Counted from the first letter of the stretch, positions 7,483 through 17,510 are shown. The stretch is 64,000 nt of DNA from Lachnospiraceae bacterium (GCA_017461725.1 JAFTXG010000028.1:186001-250000); one strand, 5' to 3'. Made by a program: numbers and translations. The notes: a model not told the origin generated them from the letters alone.

Positions 7483-10400
7483 TTATGCCTCAATTATCTC
7501 CGGGCTCTTTAAAATGCCCGCCGGCTTCAGCTGATACTCATATGTCCACAGCGAATCCTTAGAGTACCAGGAATCCGGGCTCTGGTAGAAATACAGTCCC
7601 AGTGTGTGGTGCAGCTGCGCAAATCCGTTCTGTCTGGTTCCGTACAGCTTCAGTCCCAGCCTGTGTTCACCGGGCTCAATGCCGGTCAATTGAATCGTGT
7701 AGGGTGAGAAAATAATATTTCCCATTGCCTTTCCGTCCAGGAACACTTCGATCAGCGCACCTCGGTACTGCTCCGCTCTGACGGACAGGGTTCCCTCCTC
7801 TCCCACGTTTACTGCCAGTTCATAGGTAATATTTCCCGTGTAGAAAGGCAGTCCCTGGGATACCACATTTCCAAAGGCCAGTTTCTCCGGCTTTTTCGTG
7901 ATGGTCTTCACACATCCGTCCACTCTCACACCGAAATCTCCCAGCAGATAGAACCACTCCAGATTGGTCCGCTCTCCCAGCGGCACCGTTACCTCCAGAA
8001 TATTCTCGCCCACATGGATCGGTGTCAGTCTCACCGTCTCAATACACTTGTCCACATACCATCCATCCGGCGTATGATCGATCTCATTGCCGTTGAAGAC
8101 GATCTTCGCCGTCAACGGCTCTTCCAACGCCAGCTTTGCCCCTGCATATTCGATCTCCGAGTCGAACTTCATTCTGAGATAAATCTCGTGGGTCGGAATC
8201 TCGGGCTTGATCTTATAAGGCTGGGTGACATGCTTTTTGCGCAGCGGAACACCCAGTGCTTTTCGCCCCAGATTGTCGATCCGCAAAAATTCCTCGGTGG
8301 GATGGATCTCTCCGCCGTCAAAGGCATACTCTGCCATATCAAGCACCATCACATTGGGCTCATCCAGGGTCACCGGCACCTTGTGGAGAATCATTCTTCC
8401 ACCGTTCTTCCGACAGTCGATCTCCGATGTCCCGGAGCACTCTCCCTCGGTCAGACGCAGCAGCAGACTGTCGTGCATATACCATCTCCGCTCGATCACC
8501 GTCTTTCCGTTTTCGTATGTAGCCGGAAGAGCTCTGATCTCACCGGTCATGGTGTCGTACTCTTCCAGCCGATAAACTCCGTTCAGCGTTACCCGCACAA
8601 CCCTTTCCGGGTCAACATCGGGAGTGATCGGATCTTTTCCGTAACAGATAAACAGCCACTTACAGTCATTATCCTGGCGAAGCTGATACAAAAGATCGTC
8701 AGTCCTGGAACCGACCGTTCCCGTCTCCAGAGAGTTTCCGTCCGCTTTTACCGGCGTGGTGCTCGTAATATGAATATCCACAAATCGTCTCTCTTCCAGC
8801 GCATCCAGTATGTCCGCAGCCGCAAAATTCACCACGCGGCTCGCTTCGTACAATGCCTTCGGCGCGTCGGACTCCTTTGCGTCCACATATGTAGGGCATT
8901 CACCCAAAAAGATCAGATCTCCGCCAGCCGCCTTGAAATCCTTAAGTCTCTCCAGCGTGGTGCTGCGCAGCGTATGACAGCCGGGAACAATGACCGTGTC
9001 ATATTCCATCTGTCCCACTTTAAACGGCACGCCGCCCTTTTCGCAGAACTCGGGAAGCAATGACTCACTGATAAAGTCAAAATCGATCAGTCCCATCAGC
9101 AAGGTTCTGGTGAGCAGCTCATGGTTTCGTTCCAGCTGTTCTCTGACCGCCACCGTCTGATCAGACGGTCCCCAGGCCAGCCAGTAGCTCTCGATGGGGT
9201 GGATCACCGCCACCTTCACCACAGGCTTTCCTCTGGTCAGCGCGGTATTTAACCGGGCGAAATGAGTCTCGATCAGATTATACTTCTCCCACCAGGGGCT
9301 CTGATAGCCGATACAGGCAGGATAATCCCGCTTCGCGCCGCCCTTCATGCTCATCCAGGTCAGGTGGGGAACACGGACAGTCACGCCCAGTGCCGCCTGC
9401 CAGTCTCCCTGCAGCTTGTGTCCCCGGAAATCATAGTCCCAGCCGGTGACACCGTACAGCTCGGAGAGCATGGCCTCGCCGCCCTGCTGGTGCAGGACGC
9501 TGGCACACTGCTTGGCCGTATTGAACTCATGTCGATTGACCAGATTATCTATACCGGGCATCTTTTTAAATGCACGATAGGCTCTCATGGCCTCGCCCAC
9601 ACATCTGGTCTGCTTGGTCAGGGTATCCTCGCCCATCAGATGTCCGCCCAGCATGATCCCGTGCTCATCGCACCAGTCTCCCAGCGTGTCACAGAAAGAG
9701 CGCACAAACAGCTCGCTCACAAAATCCTGATATTGATAGCGGACATAGGAAGCTTTTCCCTCGGGAAGCTCCCACATCACCTCCGGGAAATGGTCCAGCA
9801 GATCGAATCCGCAGTACTCCTCAAACAGGCGGGGAAACTCCCCGGTCCAGGGCAGGAACACATCCTTCACTTCGTCGGCAAAGGACAGTGTACCTTTCTG
9901 TGCAAACTGGGGCTCATCGGTAAAAATCGAAGGCACCGTCTTTCCGAAATCCTCACCGAACTCCCGGTAATATTTCTCGTGGGTGATCTCCGCAAATTTC
10001 TCAATGGCCTTTTTATTCAGCGTATCCACATAAGGTTTATCATTGAACCATGGAGAATCCACCGCAGCTTCGTTGTAGGCATACCACTTGCGTCCCTTGG
10101 CCGGCTCATCCTCTCCGATCCGGCGATATTCCGCCAGTGTTCCGTCCTCATTCAATACCACATCGTACACGGCAACCAGCTCGCCGTTTTCCTCTCTGGC
10201 ACCGCCGCGCCCGCCGTCATTGCCGGAGGGCCCCACAAAATCTGCACTGTAAGGAGTTGCCGTGAAGAGCAGATTGCGCATGGCAAATTCGGGATTTTCC
10301 GTCACCATACCGCCCGCTGAGCCGGAAGGCCAGCGGTCCTCATCGTAGAGCCATGCCAGCATGCCCTTTTCCTTCGCCCGATCAATGCAAAGCCGGATAT

Positions 10401-10623
10401 AGCCCATAAACTCCTCGTCCAAGTAAGGACTAGCCATACCTGTCCGCACATGCATGTGGAAACCACCCATGCCCATTTTCTCGAAATTGTCGATCTGTTC
10501 CAACAGCTCTGCACCGTCCAGCTTACAGTTCCACGCCCAGAAGGGGGTTCCCCGGTATTCAGATGTGGGATTCTTAAACAGCTCATGATCAAGTGTCTTG
10601 CTTAGATTTTTGGGATAAAGCAT
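7483..10623 (-). CDS. GH106-like family glycoside hydrolase (alpha-L-rhamnosidase-like)
   Basis: This 1046-residue protein starts at ATG 10623 (MLYPKNLSKTLDHELFKNPT), which follows GGAGG. Longer upstream reading is possible but has no ribosome binding site. The N-terminal barrel begins with YRGTPFWAWNCKL and GGFHMHVRTGMASPYLDEEF, the pattern of the GH106/alpha-L-rhamnosidase-like family. DEDRWPSGSAGG and IFTDEPQF are further conserved blocks. The C-terminal third looks like beta-sandwich modules. There is no signal peptide, so it should act in the cytoplasm on imported oligosaccharides, probably plant or host glycans containing rhamnose or a similar sugar. It stands alone, without a linked transporter. 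Confidence 0.75.
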   Translation of the reverse strand: MLYPKNLSKTLDHELFKNPTSEYRGTPFWAWNCKLDGAELLEQIDNFEKMGMGGFHMHVRTGMASPYLDEEFMGYIRLCIDRAKEKGMLAWLYDEDRWPSGSAGGMVTENPEFAMRNLLFTATPYSADFVGPSGNDGGRGGAREENGELVAVYDVVLNEDGTLAEYRRIGEDEPAKGRKWYAYNEAAVDSPWFNDKPYVDTLNKKAIEKFAEITHEKYYREFGEDFGKTVPSIFTDEPQFAQKGTLSFADEVKDVFLPWTGEFPRLFEEYCGFDLLDHFPEVMWELPEGKASYVRYQYQDFVSELFVRSFCDTLGDWCDEHGIMLGGHLMGEDTLTKQTRCVGEAMRAYRAFKKMPGIDNLVNRHEFNTAKQCASVLHQQGGEAMLSELYGVTGWDYDFRGHKLQGDWQAALGVTVRVPHLTWMSMKGGAKRDYPACIGYQSPWWEKYNLIETHFARLNTALTRGKPVVKVAVIHPIESYWLAWGPSDQTVAVREQLERNHELLTRTLLMGLIDFDFISESLLPEFCEKGGVPFKVGQMEYDTVIVPGCHTLRSTTLERLKDFKAAGGDLIFLGECPTYVDAKESDAPKALYEASRVVNFAAADILDALEERRFVDIHITSTTPVKADGNSLETGTVGSRTDDLLYQLRQDNDCKWLFICYGKDPITPDVDPERVVRVTLNGVYRLEEYDTMTGEIRALPATYENGKTVIERRWYMHDSLLLRLTEGECSGTSEIDCRKNGGRMILHKVPVTLDEPNVMVLDMAEYAFDGGEIHPTEEFLRIDNLGRKALGVPLRKKHVTQPYKIKPEIPTHEIYLRMKFDSEIEYAGAKLALEEPLTAKIVFNGNEIDHTPDGWYVDKCIETVRLTPIHVGENILEVTVPLGERTNLEWFYLLGDFGVRVDGCVKTITKKPEKLAFGNVVSQGLPFYTGNITYELAVNVGEEGTLSVRAEQYRGALIEVFLDGKAMGNIIFSPYTIQLTGIEPGEHRLGLKLYGTRQNGFAQLHHTLGLYFYQSPDSWYSKDSLWTYEYQLKPAGILKSPEIIEA

Positions 10624-10812
10624 AGTCTCCTCCATTCTGTGACCGCCATCGTTTATCGCACAGCAGTCATCATTGGTCTTCACAATCTCAGGGGGCGGGC
10701 GATCTGCTGCACTCACCATGACAAACATGATCATTCTGCCAAAAAACTCAGAATCCACCCACTTTGCCATCATTTTACCACAATGACAGCAAAATCGGGA
10801 GGTCCTGAGTTT

Positions 10813-10846
10813 TGTAAAAAAGTATCCTCTCTTGCAATCAGAGGAT
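10813..10846 (-). terminator. leucine operon terminator
   Basis: On the minus strand ATCCTCT (10840-10846) pairs with AGAGGAT (10824-10830), and a run of six Ts follows (about 10816-10821). It lies about 20 bp past the leuB stop codon. Confidence 0.65.
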
Positions 10847-10863
10847 TCAAATAATCAGACGGT

Positions 10864-11934
10864 TCAAATCTCCGCCAGGATCGCATCTCCCATGGCCTTA
10901 CAGCCAACCAGAGTGCATCCCTCGCTCATCATATCTGCGGTGCGCAGCCCCTTGTCGAGAACTGCGTTGACTGCCGCCTCGATACAGTCCGCCTCTTCCG
11001 CCATGTCAAAGCTGTAGCGGAGCATCATCGCCGCGGACAGGATACATGCGATGGGATTTACCTTATCCTGCCCCGCAATATCCGGTGCGGATCCGTGGAT
11101 GGGCTCGTACAGACCTCTGGTCCCGTCACCGAGTGAGGAGGAAGGAATCATACCGATACTTCCGGTGATCATGCTGGCCTCATCGGAGATAATATCGCCA
11201 AACATGTTCTCCGTCACGATTACGTCGAACTGGCTGGGATCCTTGCATATCTGCATCGCACAGTTGTCCACGAACATCTCGCTGTACTGCACCTCCGGGT
11301 ACTCCGCCTGCAGACGGTGCATCACCTCTCTCCAGAGGCGGCTGGTGTCCAGCACGTTGGCCTTATCCACACAGCAGAGCTTCTTTCTGCGCTTCATGGC
11401 CGTCTCAAAACCGATCCGCCCGATGCGCTCGATCTCATGCTCCGAGTAGGGCATGATGTCCGTCGCCACCTTCTCGCCGTTGATTTCCTCAGTTTTATGC
11501 TCACCGAAGTACACGCCCCCGGTCAGCTCGCGAACTACAATAAAATCAATACCCTTCGCCACGATGGAGGGCTTCAAGGGGCTGGCATCCGCCAGCTGGG
11601 GCCACAGGGTAGCCGGGCGGTTGTTGGAATACAGGCCCATGCCTGCGCGGAGGCGCAGAAGGCCCTTCTCCGGGCGCTTCGGTCCGGGCATGCCCTCCCA
11701 CTTGGGACCGCCTACCGCACCTAAGAGCACACTGTCGCTGGCCAGACATTTGTCAAGCTCAGCCTGAGGCAGCGGATCGCCGTACTTGTCGATGGCCGCA
11801 CCGCCCATATCAATCTCCGTATAGTTGAAGGTGTGATTATATTTTGCTGCAATTTTATCCAGTACCCGCAGGGCCTCAGCCACGATCTCAGGGCTGGAGC
11901 AATCGCCGCGGATAACGCCGATATTTTTTACCAT
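10864..11934 (-). CDS. leuB: 3-isopropylmalate dehydrogenase
   Basis: This 356-residue enzyme oxidises and decarboxylates 3-isopropylmalate with NAD+ in leucine synthesis. Visible marks are the N-terminal GDCSSPEIVAEALRVLDKI nucleotide-fold region, the substrate-binding block LRLRAGMGLYSNNRPA, the metal-site block NMFGDIISDEASMI, and the dehydrogenase signature EPIHGSAPDIAGQ. The length is standard. ATG 11934 is preceded by AGGAG. It is the last gene of the leucine operon, after the acetyltransferase gene, and is followed by a terminator. Confidence 0.96.
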   Translation of the reverse strand: MVKNIGVIRGDCSSPEIVAEALRVLDKIAAKYNHTFNYTEIDMGGAAIDKYGDPLPQAELDKCLASDSVLLGAVGGPKWEGMPGPKRPEKGLLRLRAGMGLYSNNRPATLWPQLADASPLKPSIVAKGIDFIVVRELTGGVYFGEHKTEEINGEKVATDIMPYSEHEIERIGRIGFETAMKRRKKLCCVDKANVLDTSRLWREVMHRLQAEYPEVQYSEMFVDNCAMQICKDPSQFDVIVTENMFGDIISDEASMITGSIGMIPSSSLGDGTRGLYEPIHGSAPDIAGQDKVNPIACILSAAMMLRYSFDMAEEADCIEAAVNAVLDKGLRTADMMSEGCTLVGCKAMGDAILAEI

Positions 11935-11983
11935 GGTATTTTCTCCTGTCTCAATTCTCAGCCTAAAACATCAAACTTCTGTC

Positions 11984-12502
11984 TTATCTTTCGTACACCA
12001 TTCTCAGCTTCGTATTCTGTCTACCCATCATAATCTCCGCTGAGGTTCCATCAAACCGAAAACCATACCGCTCGTAGAAACGAATCGCTCTTTCATTCCC
12101 CTGCAGCACCCACAGGTTCACCTTCGAATATTCCCTGATTTGCTCCATAGCCGCATTCATCAATTGATATCCGATCTGCGTACCATGACATTCCCGAAGA
12201 ACATAGAGCGCATACACCTCACCACAGTCAGGAAGCTCATTGCTTTTTCCATAACATAAAAAGCCAACTACTTTATCACCAGATTTTGCCACCAGTGTGT
12301 TCTCCGACCAGCATCTGGCATTCTCCTTACATTTTTCCAACGTGATACGCTCAAGATAGACCGCTCCCGTCAGCGAGGCATAGGTTTCATGCCAAGATTT
12401 CCAGTGCACATAACCTTTCCCATCCATTTCTTCCGGGGTTTCCATCGGTTTGATCACAAATTCTGTTTCTTTTCCCATTGTTTCAACCAGTGTTGCAGCC
12501 AT
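11984..12502 (-). CDS. GNAT family N-acetyltransferase inside the leucine operon
   Basis: This protein of about 172 residues has the GNAT core: a strand-turn-helix acetyl-CoA site (VYALYVLRECHGTQIGYQLM) and the C-terminal block NERAIRFYERYGFRF. Its ATG overlaps the leuD stop codon in TGATG, so its translation is probably coupled to leuD; a GTG one codon upstream is an alternative start. GNAT enzymes transfer an acetyl group to amines, ribosomal proteins or small molecules; the target is unknown. Its place between leuD and leuB is unusual and makes it part of the leucine-regulated transcript. Confidence 0.85.
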   Translation of the reverse strand: MAATLVETMGKETEFVIKPMETPEEMDGKGYVHWKSWHETYASLTGAVYLERITLEKCKENARCWSENTLVAKSGDKVVGFLCYGKSNELPDCGEVYALYVLRECHGTQIGYQLMNAAMEQIREYSKVNLWVLQGNERAIRFYERYGFRFDGTSAEIMMGRQNTKLRMVYER

Positions 12503-12981
12503 CACTTCAAGCTGGCCATCAAACCGCCCTTCTTAATAATATCCTGAATAAACGCCGGGAAGGGCTCCGCCTGATATGTCTCGTTTTTGGTGATGTTGGT
12601 GATCACGCCGGTGTCAAAGTTTACTGCCACCTCGTCTCCTGCCTCGATGGCATCGCTGGCCGCCTCGCACTCCAAAATCGGCAGACCGATGTTGATGGCG
12701 TTGCGATAGAAAATGCGGGCAAAGCTCTTGGCGATGACACAGCCGGTGCCGCAGGTCTTGATGACCAGAGGTGCATGCTCACGGGAGGAGCCGCAGCCGA
12801 AGTTCCAGCCACCCACCATGATGTCGCCGGGCTTAACCTTCTTCACAAACTCGGTGTCAATATCTTCCATACAGTGCTGCGCCAGTTCCTTTGCATCCTG
12901 GCTGTTCAAGTAACGTGCGGGGATGATTACGTCCGTGTCCACGTTGTCGGGATATTTAAAAACAATTCCTTGTGCGTTCAT
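12502..12981 (-). CDS. leuD: 3-isopropylmalate dehydratase, small subunit
   Basis: The 159-residue swivel-domain subunit of isopropylmalate isomerase works with LeuC to convert 2- to 3-isopropylmalate. It contains [17 protein letters not shown] near the N-terminus and the substrate loop [15 protein letters not shown]. The start chosen is ATG 12981, behind GGAGG; a TTG further upstream overlaps that ribosome binding site. The short length fits the archaeal/clostridial type of LeuD. It follows leuC closely and overlaps the next gene by one base. Confidence 0.94.
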   Translation of the reverse strand: MNAQGIVFKYPDNVDTDVIIPARYLNSQDAKELAQHCMEDIDTEFVKKVKPGDIMVGGWNFGCGSSREHAPLVIKTCGTGCVIAKSFARIFYRNAINIGLPILECEAASDAIEAGDEVAVNFDTGVITNITKNETYQAEPFPAFIQDIIKKGGLMASLK

Positions 12982-13015
12982 GTGATTAATTTCCTCCAAA
13001 CTTCTAAAATACTCA

Positions 13016-14275
13016 TCAAATCTGGCTCGGATCAGTGATATATCCGGTCAGTGCGGAAGCCGCTGCCACCGCGGGGCTTGCCAGATATACCTCGCTCTTT
13101 ACATGGCCCATGCGTCCCACGAAGTTTCGGTTGGTGGTGGAGATACATCTCTCCCCCTCTGCCAGGATACCCATGTATCCGCCAAGGCAGGGACCGCAGG
13201 TAGGGGTGGAAACCACACAGCCAGCATCGATGAATGCCTCAGTCCAACCGCGGATGATACATTCCTTGTAGATCGTCATGGTGCCGGGGATTATGATACC
13301 GCGAACGCCGTCGGCAATCTTCTTTCCATTCAGGATCTTGTAGGCAGCCTCCATATCCTCCAGACGACCGTTGGTACAGCTTCCGATCACCACCTGATCG
13401 ATCTTGATGTGGTTGCTGTCCTTTGCCAGATGCGCATTCTCGGGAAGGTGAGGGTAAGCGACGGTGCTCTCCAGCTCAGACAGATTGATCTCGATGGTCT
13501 GCTCGTACTCAGCGTCCTCGTCGGCCTCATATACGGTCCAGGGGCGCTGGCTGCGACCGGTCAGATACTGGATGGTGGTCTCATCCACAGGGAAGATACC
13601 GTTCTTTCCGCCGGCCTCAATGGCCATGTTGCAGATGCAGAGACGGTCATCCATGGACAGAGATGCCACTCCGGGGCCGGTGAACTCCATGCTCTTATAC
13701 AGCGCTCCGTCCACGCCGATCTTTCCGATAATATGTAAGATCACGTCCTTGCCGGAAACGTGGGGCTTAAGCTGTCCCGTCAATACAAGCTTGATGGCCG
13801 CAGGCACCTTAAACCATGCCATACCGGTGGCCATACCGGCCGCCATATCGGTGCTGCCCACACCGGTACTGAACGCGCCCACCGCACCGTAGGTACAGGT
13901 GTGGCTGTCCGCGCCGATGATACAATCGCCGGCCGTCACGATACCCTGCTCGGGGAGAAGCGCATGCTCAATGCCCATTTTGCCCACATCGAAGAAATTA
14001 GTGATGCAGTGCTTGCAGGCGAATTCACGGCACTGCTTGCTCTGCTGCGCGGACTTGATGTCCTTGTTGGGTACAAAGTGATCGAGAACGATATTGATCC
14101 GCTCCTTGTCAAACACTTCGGTAAAACCGGCCTTCTCAAACTCATTGATTGCCACCGGCGTCGTAATATCATTTCCCAGCACCTGATCCAGCTTCGCATT
14201 GATCAGCTGACCAGCCTTCACCTCCGGAAGGCCTGCATGTGCTGCCAGGATTTTCTGTGTCATTGTCATTCCCAT
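13016..14275 (-). CDS. leuC: 3-isopropylmalate dehydratase, large subunit
   Basis: The 419-residue aconitase-family subunit holds a [4Fe-4S] cluster. The first cluster cysteine lies in [13 protein letters not shown] and the other two in [30 protein letters not shown] is the conserved substrate block. ATG 14275 is preceded by TAGGAGG with an 8 bp gap. The length of about 420 residues is typical of the HacA/LeuC type paired with a short LeuD, as here. Confidence 0.95.
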   Translation of the reverse strand: MGMTMTQKILAAHAGLPEVKAGQLINAKLDQVLGNDITTPVAINEFEKAGFTEVFDKERINIVLDHFVPNKDIKSAQQSKQCREFACKHCITNFFDVGKMGIEHALLPEQGIVTAGDCIIGADSHTCTYGAVGAFSTGVGSTDMAAGMATGMAWFKVPAAIKLVLTGQLKPHVSGKDVILHIIGKIGVDGALYKSMEFTGPGVASLSMDDRLCICNMAIEAGGKNGIFPVDETTIQYLTGRSQRPWTVYEADEDAEYEQTIEINLSELESTVAYPHLPENAHLAKDSNHIKIDQVVIGSCTNGRLEDMEAAYKILNGKKIADGVRGIIIPGTMTIYKECIIRGWTEAFIDAGCVVSTPTCGPCLGGYMGILAEGERCISTTNRNFVGRMGHVKSEVYLASPAVAAASALTGYITDPSQI

Positions 14276-14330
14276 GGTCAATTCCTCCTAGTTCTATCTC
14301 TATCTTGGCTTCGATACATATAAACTGAGC

Positions 14331-14393
14331 GATTTCTGCAAGCAGACGATAGGCAGATTTTTGCAAGCGACGTGTCTGCGACAGAAATCCTCA
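14331..14393. repeat. imperfect hairpin between leuA and leuC
   Basis: GATTTCTGCAAGCAGAC pairs with GTCTGCGACAGAAATC with one small bulge. It lies in the 132 bp gap between leuA and leuC and has no clear T-run. It may alter message stability or partial readthrough between the two genes. Confidence 0.4.
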
Positions 14394-14407
14394 TTTACTC
14401 ATCGAAA

Positions 14408-16066
14408 TCATGCGGGTCGATTGTTCACCGCGCTCACCAGCGCCTTGATACCCGCCATGATAATGTCGGTATCGGTTCCTGCGCCCCAGCTCATCCGGCT
14501 ATCTTCCCATTTCAGGCCCACATAGCTGACTGCGCGGCTGCTGCTGCCCATGTCCAGACTGTGCTCCGCATAGGTCTCCAGCGTGAAGTTCGATCCGGTC
14601 GCTTTCTTGATCGCGTTGCTGACTGCGTCGAGGCGTCCGTTACCCTTAGCGCTCTCCTCCACATGCTCACCGCCTATCTCCAGGGATACCACTGCGAAGA
14701 TACCCTTCTTCTGGATGTAATGAGCCTCGATCAGGCTCATGGGTTCGGTCTTGTTCAGGTAGGTCTCGGTAAATACCTGGAGAACTTCCTCATGGTCCAG
14801 CTCCTTATGATTCTTGTCGGAGACATCCTTGACGGTGTATCCCACATGCTCGCGCATCTTAGGCGGCAGGTCGTAGCCGAATTTGTGCTCCAACAGATAT
14901 CCGATACCGCCCTTGCCGCTCTGGCTGTTGATGCGGATAACGTCCGCGTCATAGGTGCGTCCGATGTCGTGTGGATCGATCGGGATGTAGGGAACGGTCC
15001 ACTCGTGGAGCTTTTTCTCCTCGCGCCAGTTCATACCCTTGGCGATGGCATCCTGGTGGCTGCCGGAAAAGGCTGCGAACACTAACGCGCCCGCGTAGGG
15101 ACTGCGCTCATATACGTGCATCCTGGTCACGCGCTCATAGAGAGCAACGATCTCGGGCATATTGTCAAAACGAAGGCCGGGATCCACTCCGTGGCTGTAC
15201 ATGTTCATTGCGAGGGTGATCACATCCACATTGCCGGTTCTTTCGCCGTTTCCGAAGAGGGTTCCCTCCACTCTGTCCGCTCCGGCCAGCAATGCAAGCT
15301 CGGTGTCCGCCACTCCGCAGCCACGGTCATTGTGGGGATGAATGCTCAGAATCACGCTGTCACGGTACTTCATGTTGTCACTCATGTACTCGATCTGATT
15401 TGCGTAAATATGGCTCATACTCATGGCCACGGTCACCGGCAGGTTAATGATCATAGGGCGATCCGGTGTGGGCTGCATCACATCGAGAACGGCATTGCAG
15501 ACCTCCAACGCGTACTCCGGCTCAGTTCCCGTAAAGCTCTCGGGGCTGTACTCAAAGAGAAAATCTCCCTCGTACTCGGAAGCCAGCTGCTTCACCAGCT
15601 TTGCGCCGTCAACAGCGATCTGCTTGATCTCTTCCTTACTCTTTTTAAACACCTGTTCCCGCTGCGCCACGCTGACGGAATTGTAGAAATGGATGACAGC
15701 TCTGGGGGCACCCTTCACCGCCTCGAAGGTCTTGCGGATAATATGGTCACGACACTGGGTCAGTACCTGTACCGTGACATCCTTCGGGATCATATCCTGC
15801 TCGATCAGGGTGCGAAGGAAGGTGTACTCAGTCTCGCTGGCTGCCGGGAAACCGACCTCGATCTCCTTGAAGCCGACCTTCAGGAGCATCTGATAAAACT
15901 CCAGCTTCTCCTCCAGACTCATGGGAACGATCAGACTCTGATTGCCGTCGCGCAGGTCAACGCTGCACCAGATCGGCGCCTTCTCAATATGATCCTTCTT
16001 CACCCAGCGATACTCGTGTACGGGGGGATTGTAATACCCAACGTGATACTTACTTACATCCATCAT
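14408..16066 (-). CDS. leuA: 2-isopropylmalate synthase
   Basis: This 552-residue enzyme condenses 2-oxoisovalerate with acetyl-CoA, the first committed step of leucine synthesis. It has the DRE-TIM barrel start CSVDLRDGNQSL, the metal-site block SIHPHNDRGCGVADTELALL, and GTLFGNGERTGNVD. A C-terminal regulatory domain (from about residue 430) is expected to bind leucine for feedback inhibition. The N-terminal extension and the length are those of the LeuA2 type also found in yeast and actinobacteria. It is the first gene of the operon, 80 bp past the T-box terminator. Confidence 0.95.
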   Translation of the reverse strand: MMDVSKYHVGYYNPPVHEYRWVKKDHIEKAPIWCSVDLRDGNQSLIVPMSLEEKLEFYQMLLKVGFKEIEVGFPAASETEYTFLRTLIEQDMIPKDVTVQVLTQCRDHIIRKTFEAVKGAPRAVIHFYNSVSVAQREQVFKKSKEEIKQIAVDGAKLVKQLASEYEGDFLFEYSPESFTGTEPEYALEVCNAVLDVMQPTPDRPMIINLPVTVAMSMSHIYANQIEYMSDNMKYRDSVILSIHPHNDRGCGVADTELALLAGADRVEGTLFGNGERTGNVDVITLAMNMYSHGVDPGLRFDNMPEIVALYERVTRMHVYERSPYAGALVFAAFSGSHQDAIAKGMNWREEKKLHEWTVPYIPIDPHDIGRTYDADVIRINSQSGKGGIGYLLEHKFGYDLPPKMREHVGYTVKDVSDKNHKELDHEEVLQVFTETYLNKTEPMSLIEAHYIQKKGIFAVVSLEIGGEHVEESAKGNGRLDAVSNAIKKATGSNFTLETYAEHSLDMGSSSRAVSYVGLKWEDSRMSWGAGTDTDIIMAGIKALVSAVNNRPA

Positions 16067-16144
16067 GTTTTAGTCCTCCTGTCAGTGTTAATTTCCTGCC
16101 TGTTGCAGTGTCGGCGTCGATTCCGCCGCACCGCTGATGATTAA

Positions 16145-16480
16145 GACGAAAGGCCCGCCTCCCAGGGAGCCTTTTACTTCCCTGAGAGACGGGCCTGAAA
16201 TTCAGTTCCGCGGTACCACTCTCATTGTCACAGCTGTGACCACTCTGCACGATCAGCCAATGCGAATCGCTCCTCCATGATAACGGTGAGTCTCCGTCCA
16301 CGCCTACTATCTCACCTGCTCTTCAGTTTACCCTGAAGCACCATGAAGTCAGTTCAGCGCAGAAGCTCAAGGGCCAGTATACGAATCTGATGCTGCTGCC
16401 TCACACCACCCGGCAGCTCTCTGAAAGCCATCTGTGATACGCTTTTTCCCTATCAACGCTTTAATGTAATAAATTGATGT
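16145..16480 (-). ncRNA. T-box leader controlling the leucine operon
   Basis: The minus-strand leader carries the T-box core GAGTGGTACCGCGG (16209-16222 region), a stem I-like segment with AGAGAGCTGCCGGGTGGTG, and a specifier region reading GAA-CTG-ACT in which CTG is a leucine codon. The core is followed by a strong intrinsic terminator (16151-16196). The known mechanism is that uncharged tRNA-Leu pairs with the specifier and the T-box bulge and stabilises an antiterminator, so the operon is read when leucine is short. Confidence 0.9.
16151..16196 (-). terminator. T-box-controlled terminator before leuA
   Basis: AGGCCCGTCTCTCAGGGAAG pairs with CTCCCTGGGAGGCGGGCCT across a short loop, followed by TTTCGTCTT. 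This is the off-state of the T-box switch. Confidence 0.85.
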
Positions 16481-16481
16481 G

Positions 16482-16511
16482 ATTATAACAGAGGCAGCAA
16501 CAAATTGTCAA
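16482..16511 (-). promoter_or_regulatory. leucine operon promoter
   Basis: On the minus strand a perfect TTGACA (16506-16511) and a perfect TATAAT (16482-16487) are 18 bp apart, directly upstream of the T-box leader. Confidence 0.85.
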
Positions 16512-16534
16512 GTATAATTTTTAATATACAGCTA

Positions 16535-17389
16535 TTACTTTGTGGAAGATGCGTTTTCTTCGATCCGGGAGAGATAATAAGCCAACTCGTCTTTCGGAAC
16601 CCCAACCCGAGTCAAGGCATCGGTTGCGGGGATACCCATGTTGGCCATAAGATTTTGTGCGCAGAGAAGAATTCCTGCTACGAGTCCTTCTGCTCGGCCC
16701 TCTGCCTGTGCTTCCTGCTGCAACAGAATTTTTTCTTCCAGTTTCTGCATATATTTTACCCCCATTTCTTCACTGGCCTTGATCTGGCTGACAAATGAAT
16801 GGATCCTCTTTAGTTGTTCACAGCTACTGCGCTGGGCAAGCTCGCCGTCTGTACTTTCCACATAGTGTAGAAAATCGATGAGATCCTGACTGACCTCATG
16901 ATCATTTGTTCCGCGGGTGTTCAAAAAGATCCGCACGGCACCATCTTCCAGTTCGATGTCCTTTGATTCTTTACAGCAGGGAATGAAGGTGTAGCAATAT
17001 TTCCCCTTACCGAACAGGTCAAATGGCGTGATCATAATAATACAGGCATCATTCAAGGTATTGAATGATACTGTCCCCTTTTCCAAAAGAGAGGAGTCAA
17101 TCAGGCTTTGATAGTAGCGGCTGCGTCTGACCAGATCGGTACGGTGCTTTGCCTGCATCTCAGTATTATATACCGTGTGGTCCTGGTCCAGAGCGTACAC
17201 ATCCAGACGGATGGAACGAAGCCATGGGGCAGTGGCAAGGACCTTTTCTGTCTGAGCTGCGGTCAGCAGCTCCAGTCGCTCCTGCCCCAGAATAATCTGG
17301 AGAGCAGCAGAATGAACCTCGGGGTGCGCCATGGTTTCTGTGAACAAAAAGTTGTCCAACAGAGTCAGATCTTGCAATGTTTTCATCAT
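16535..17389 (-). CDS. Rpn/PD-(D/E)XK nuclease family protein
   Basis: This 284-residue protein belongs to the family annotated as Rpn recombination-promoting nucleases or PD-(D/E)XK nuclease-type transposases. It begins DLTLLDNFLFTETMAHPE and has the nuclease core Asp in RSIRLDVYALDQDH and E-x-Q-x-K in TVYNTEMQAKHRTDL. The block RSRYYQSLIDSSLLEKG follows. The C-terminus is a Glu/Gln-rich helix ending near AEGRAEGLVAGILL, typical of the family. An AGGAGG site precedes two tandem ATG codons. Rpn proteins are DNA endonucleases, often in many copies per genome. It ends just upstream of the leucine promoter. Confidence 0.8.
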   Translation of the reverse strand: MMKTLQDLTLLDNFLFTETMAHPEVHSAALQIILGQERLELLTAAQTEKVLATAPWLRSIRLDVYALDQDHTVYNTEMQAKHRTDLVRRSRYYQSLIDSSLLEKGTVSFNTLNDACIIMITPFDLFGKGKYCYTFIPCCKESKDIELEDGAVRIFLNTRGTNDHEVSQDLIDFLHYVESTDGELAQRSSCEQLKRIHSFVSQIKASEEMGVKYMQKLEEKILLQQEAQAEGRAEGLVAGILLCAQNLMANMGIPATDALTRVGVPKDELAYYLSRIEENASSTK

Positions 17390-17510
17390 ATCCTCCTTTT
17401 ATTTTATACGGCCTGCAGATAAACTGCAAGACGGTATTTGCAGAAATTATGACATATTCAATTATTCCGGGAAGAAAATCCGATTCATATCGTGAAAATA
17501 AAAAGATGTG

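Noticed and set aside
10624..10773. N-terminal extension of the GH106-like protein by 50 residues
   Set aside because: The extension has no ribosome binding site and does not look like a domain or signal peptide. The ATG at 10623 has GGAGG before it and gives the normal family start.
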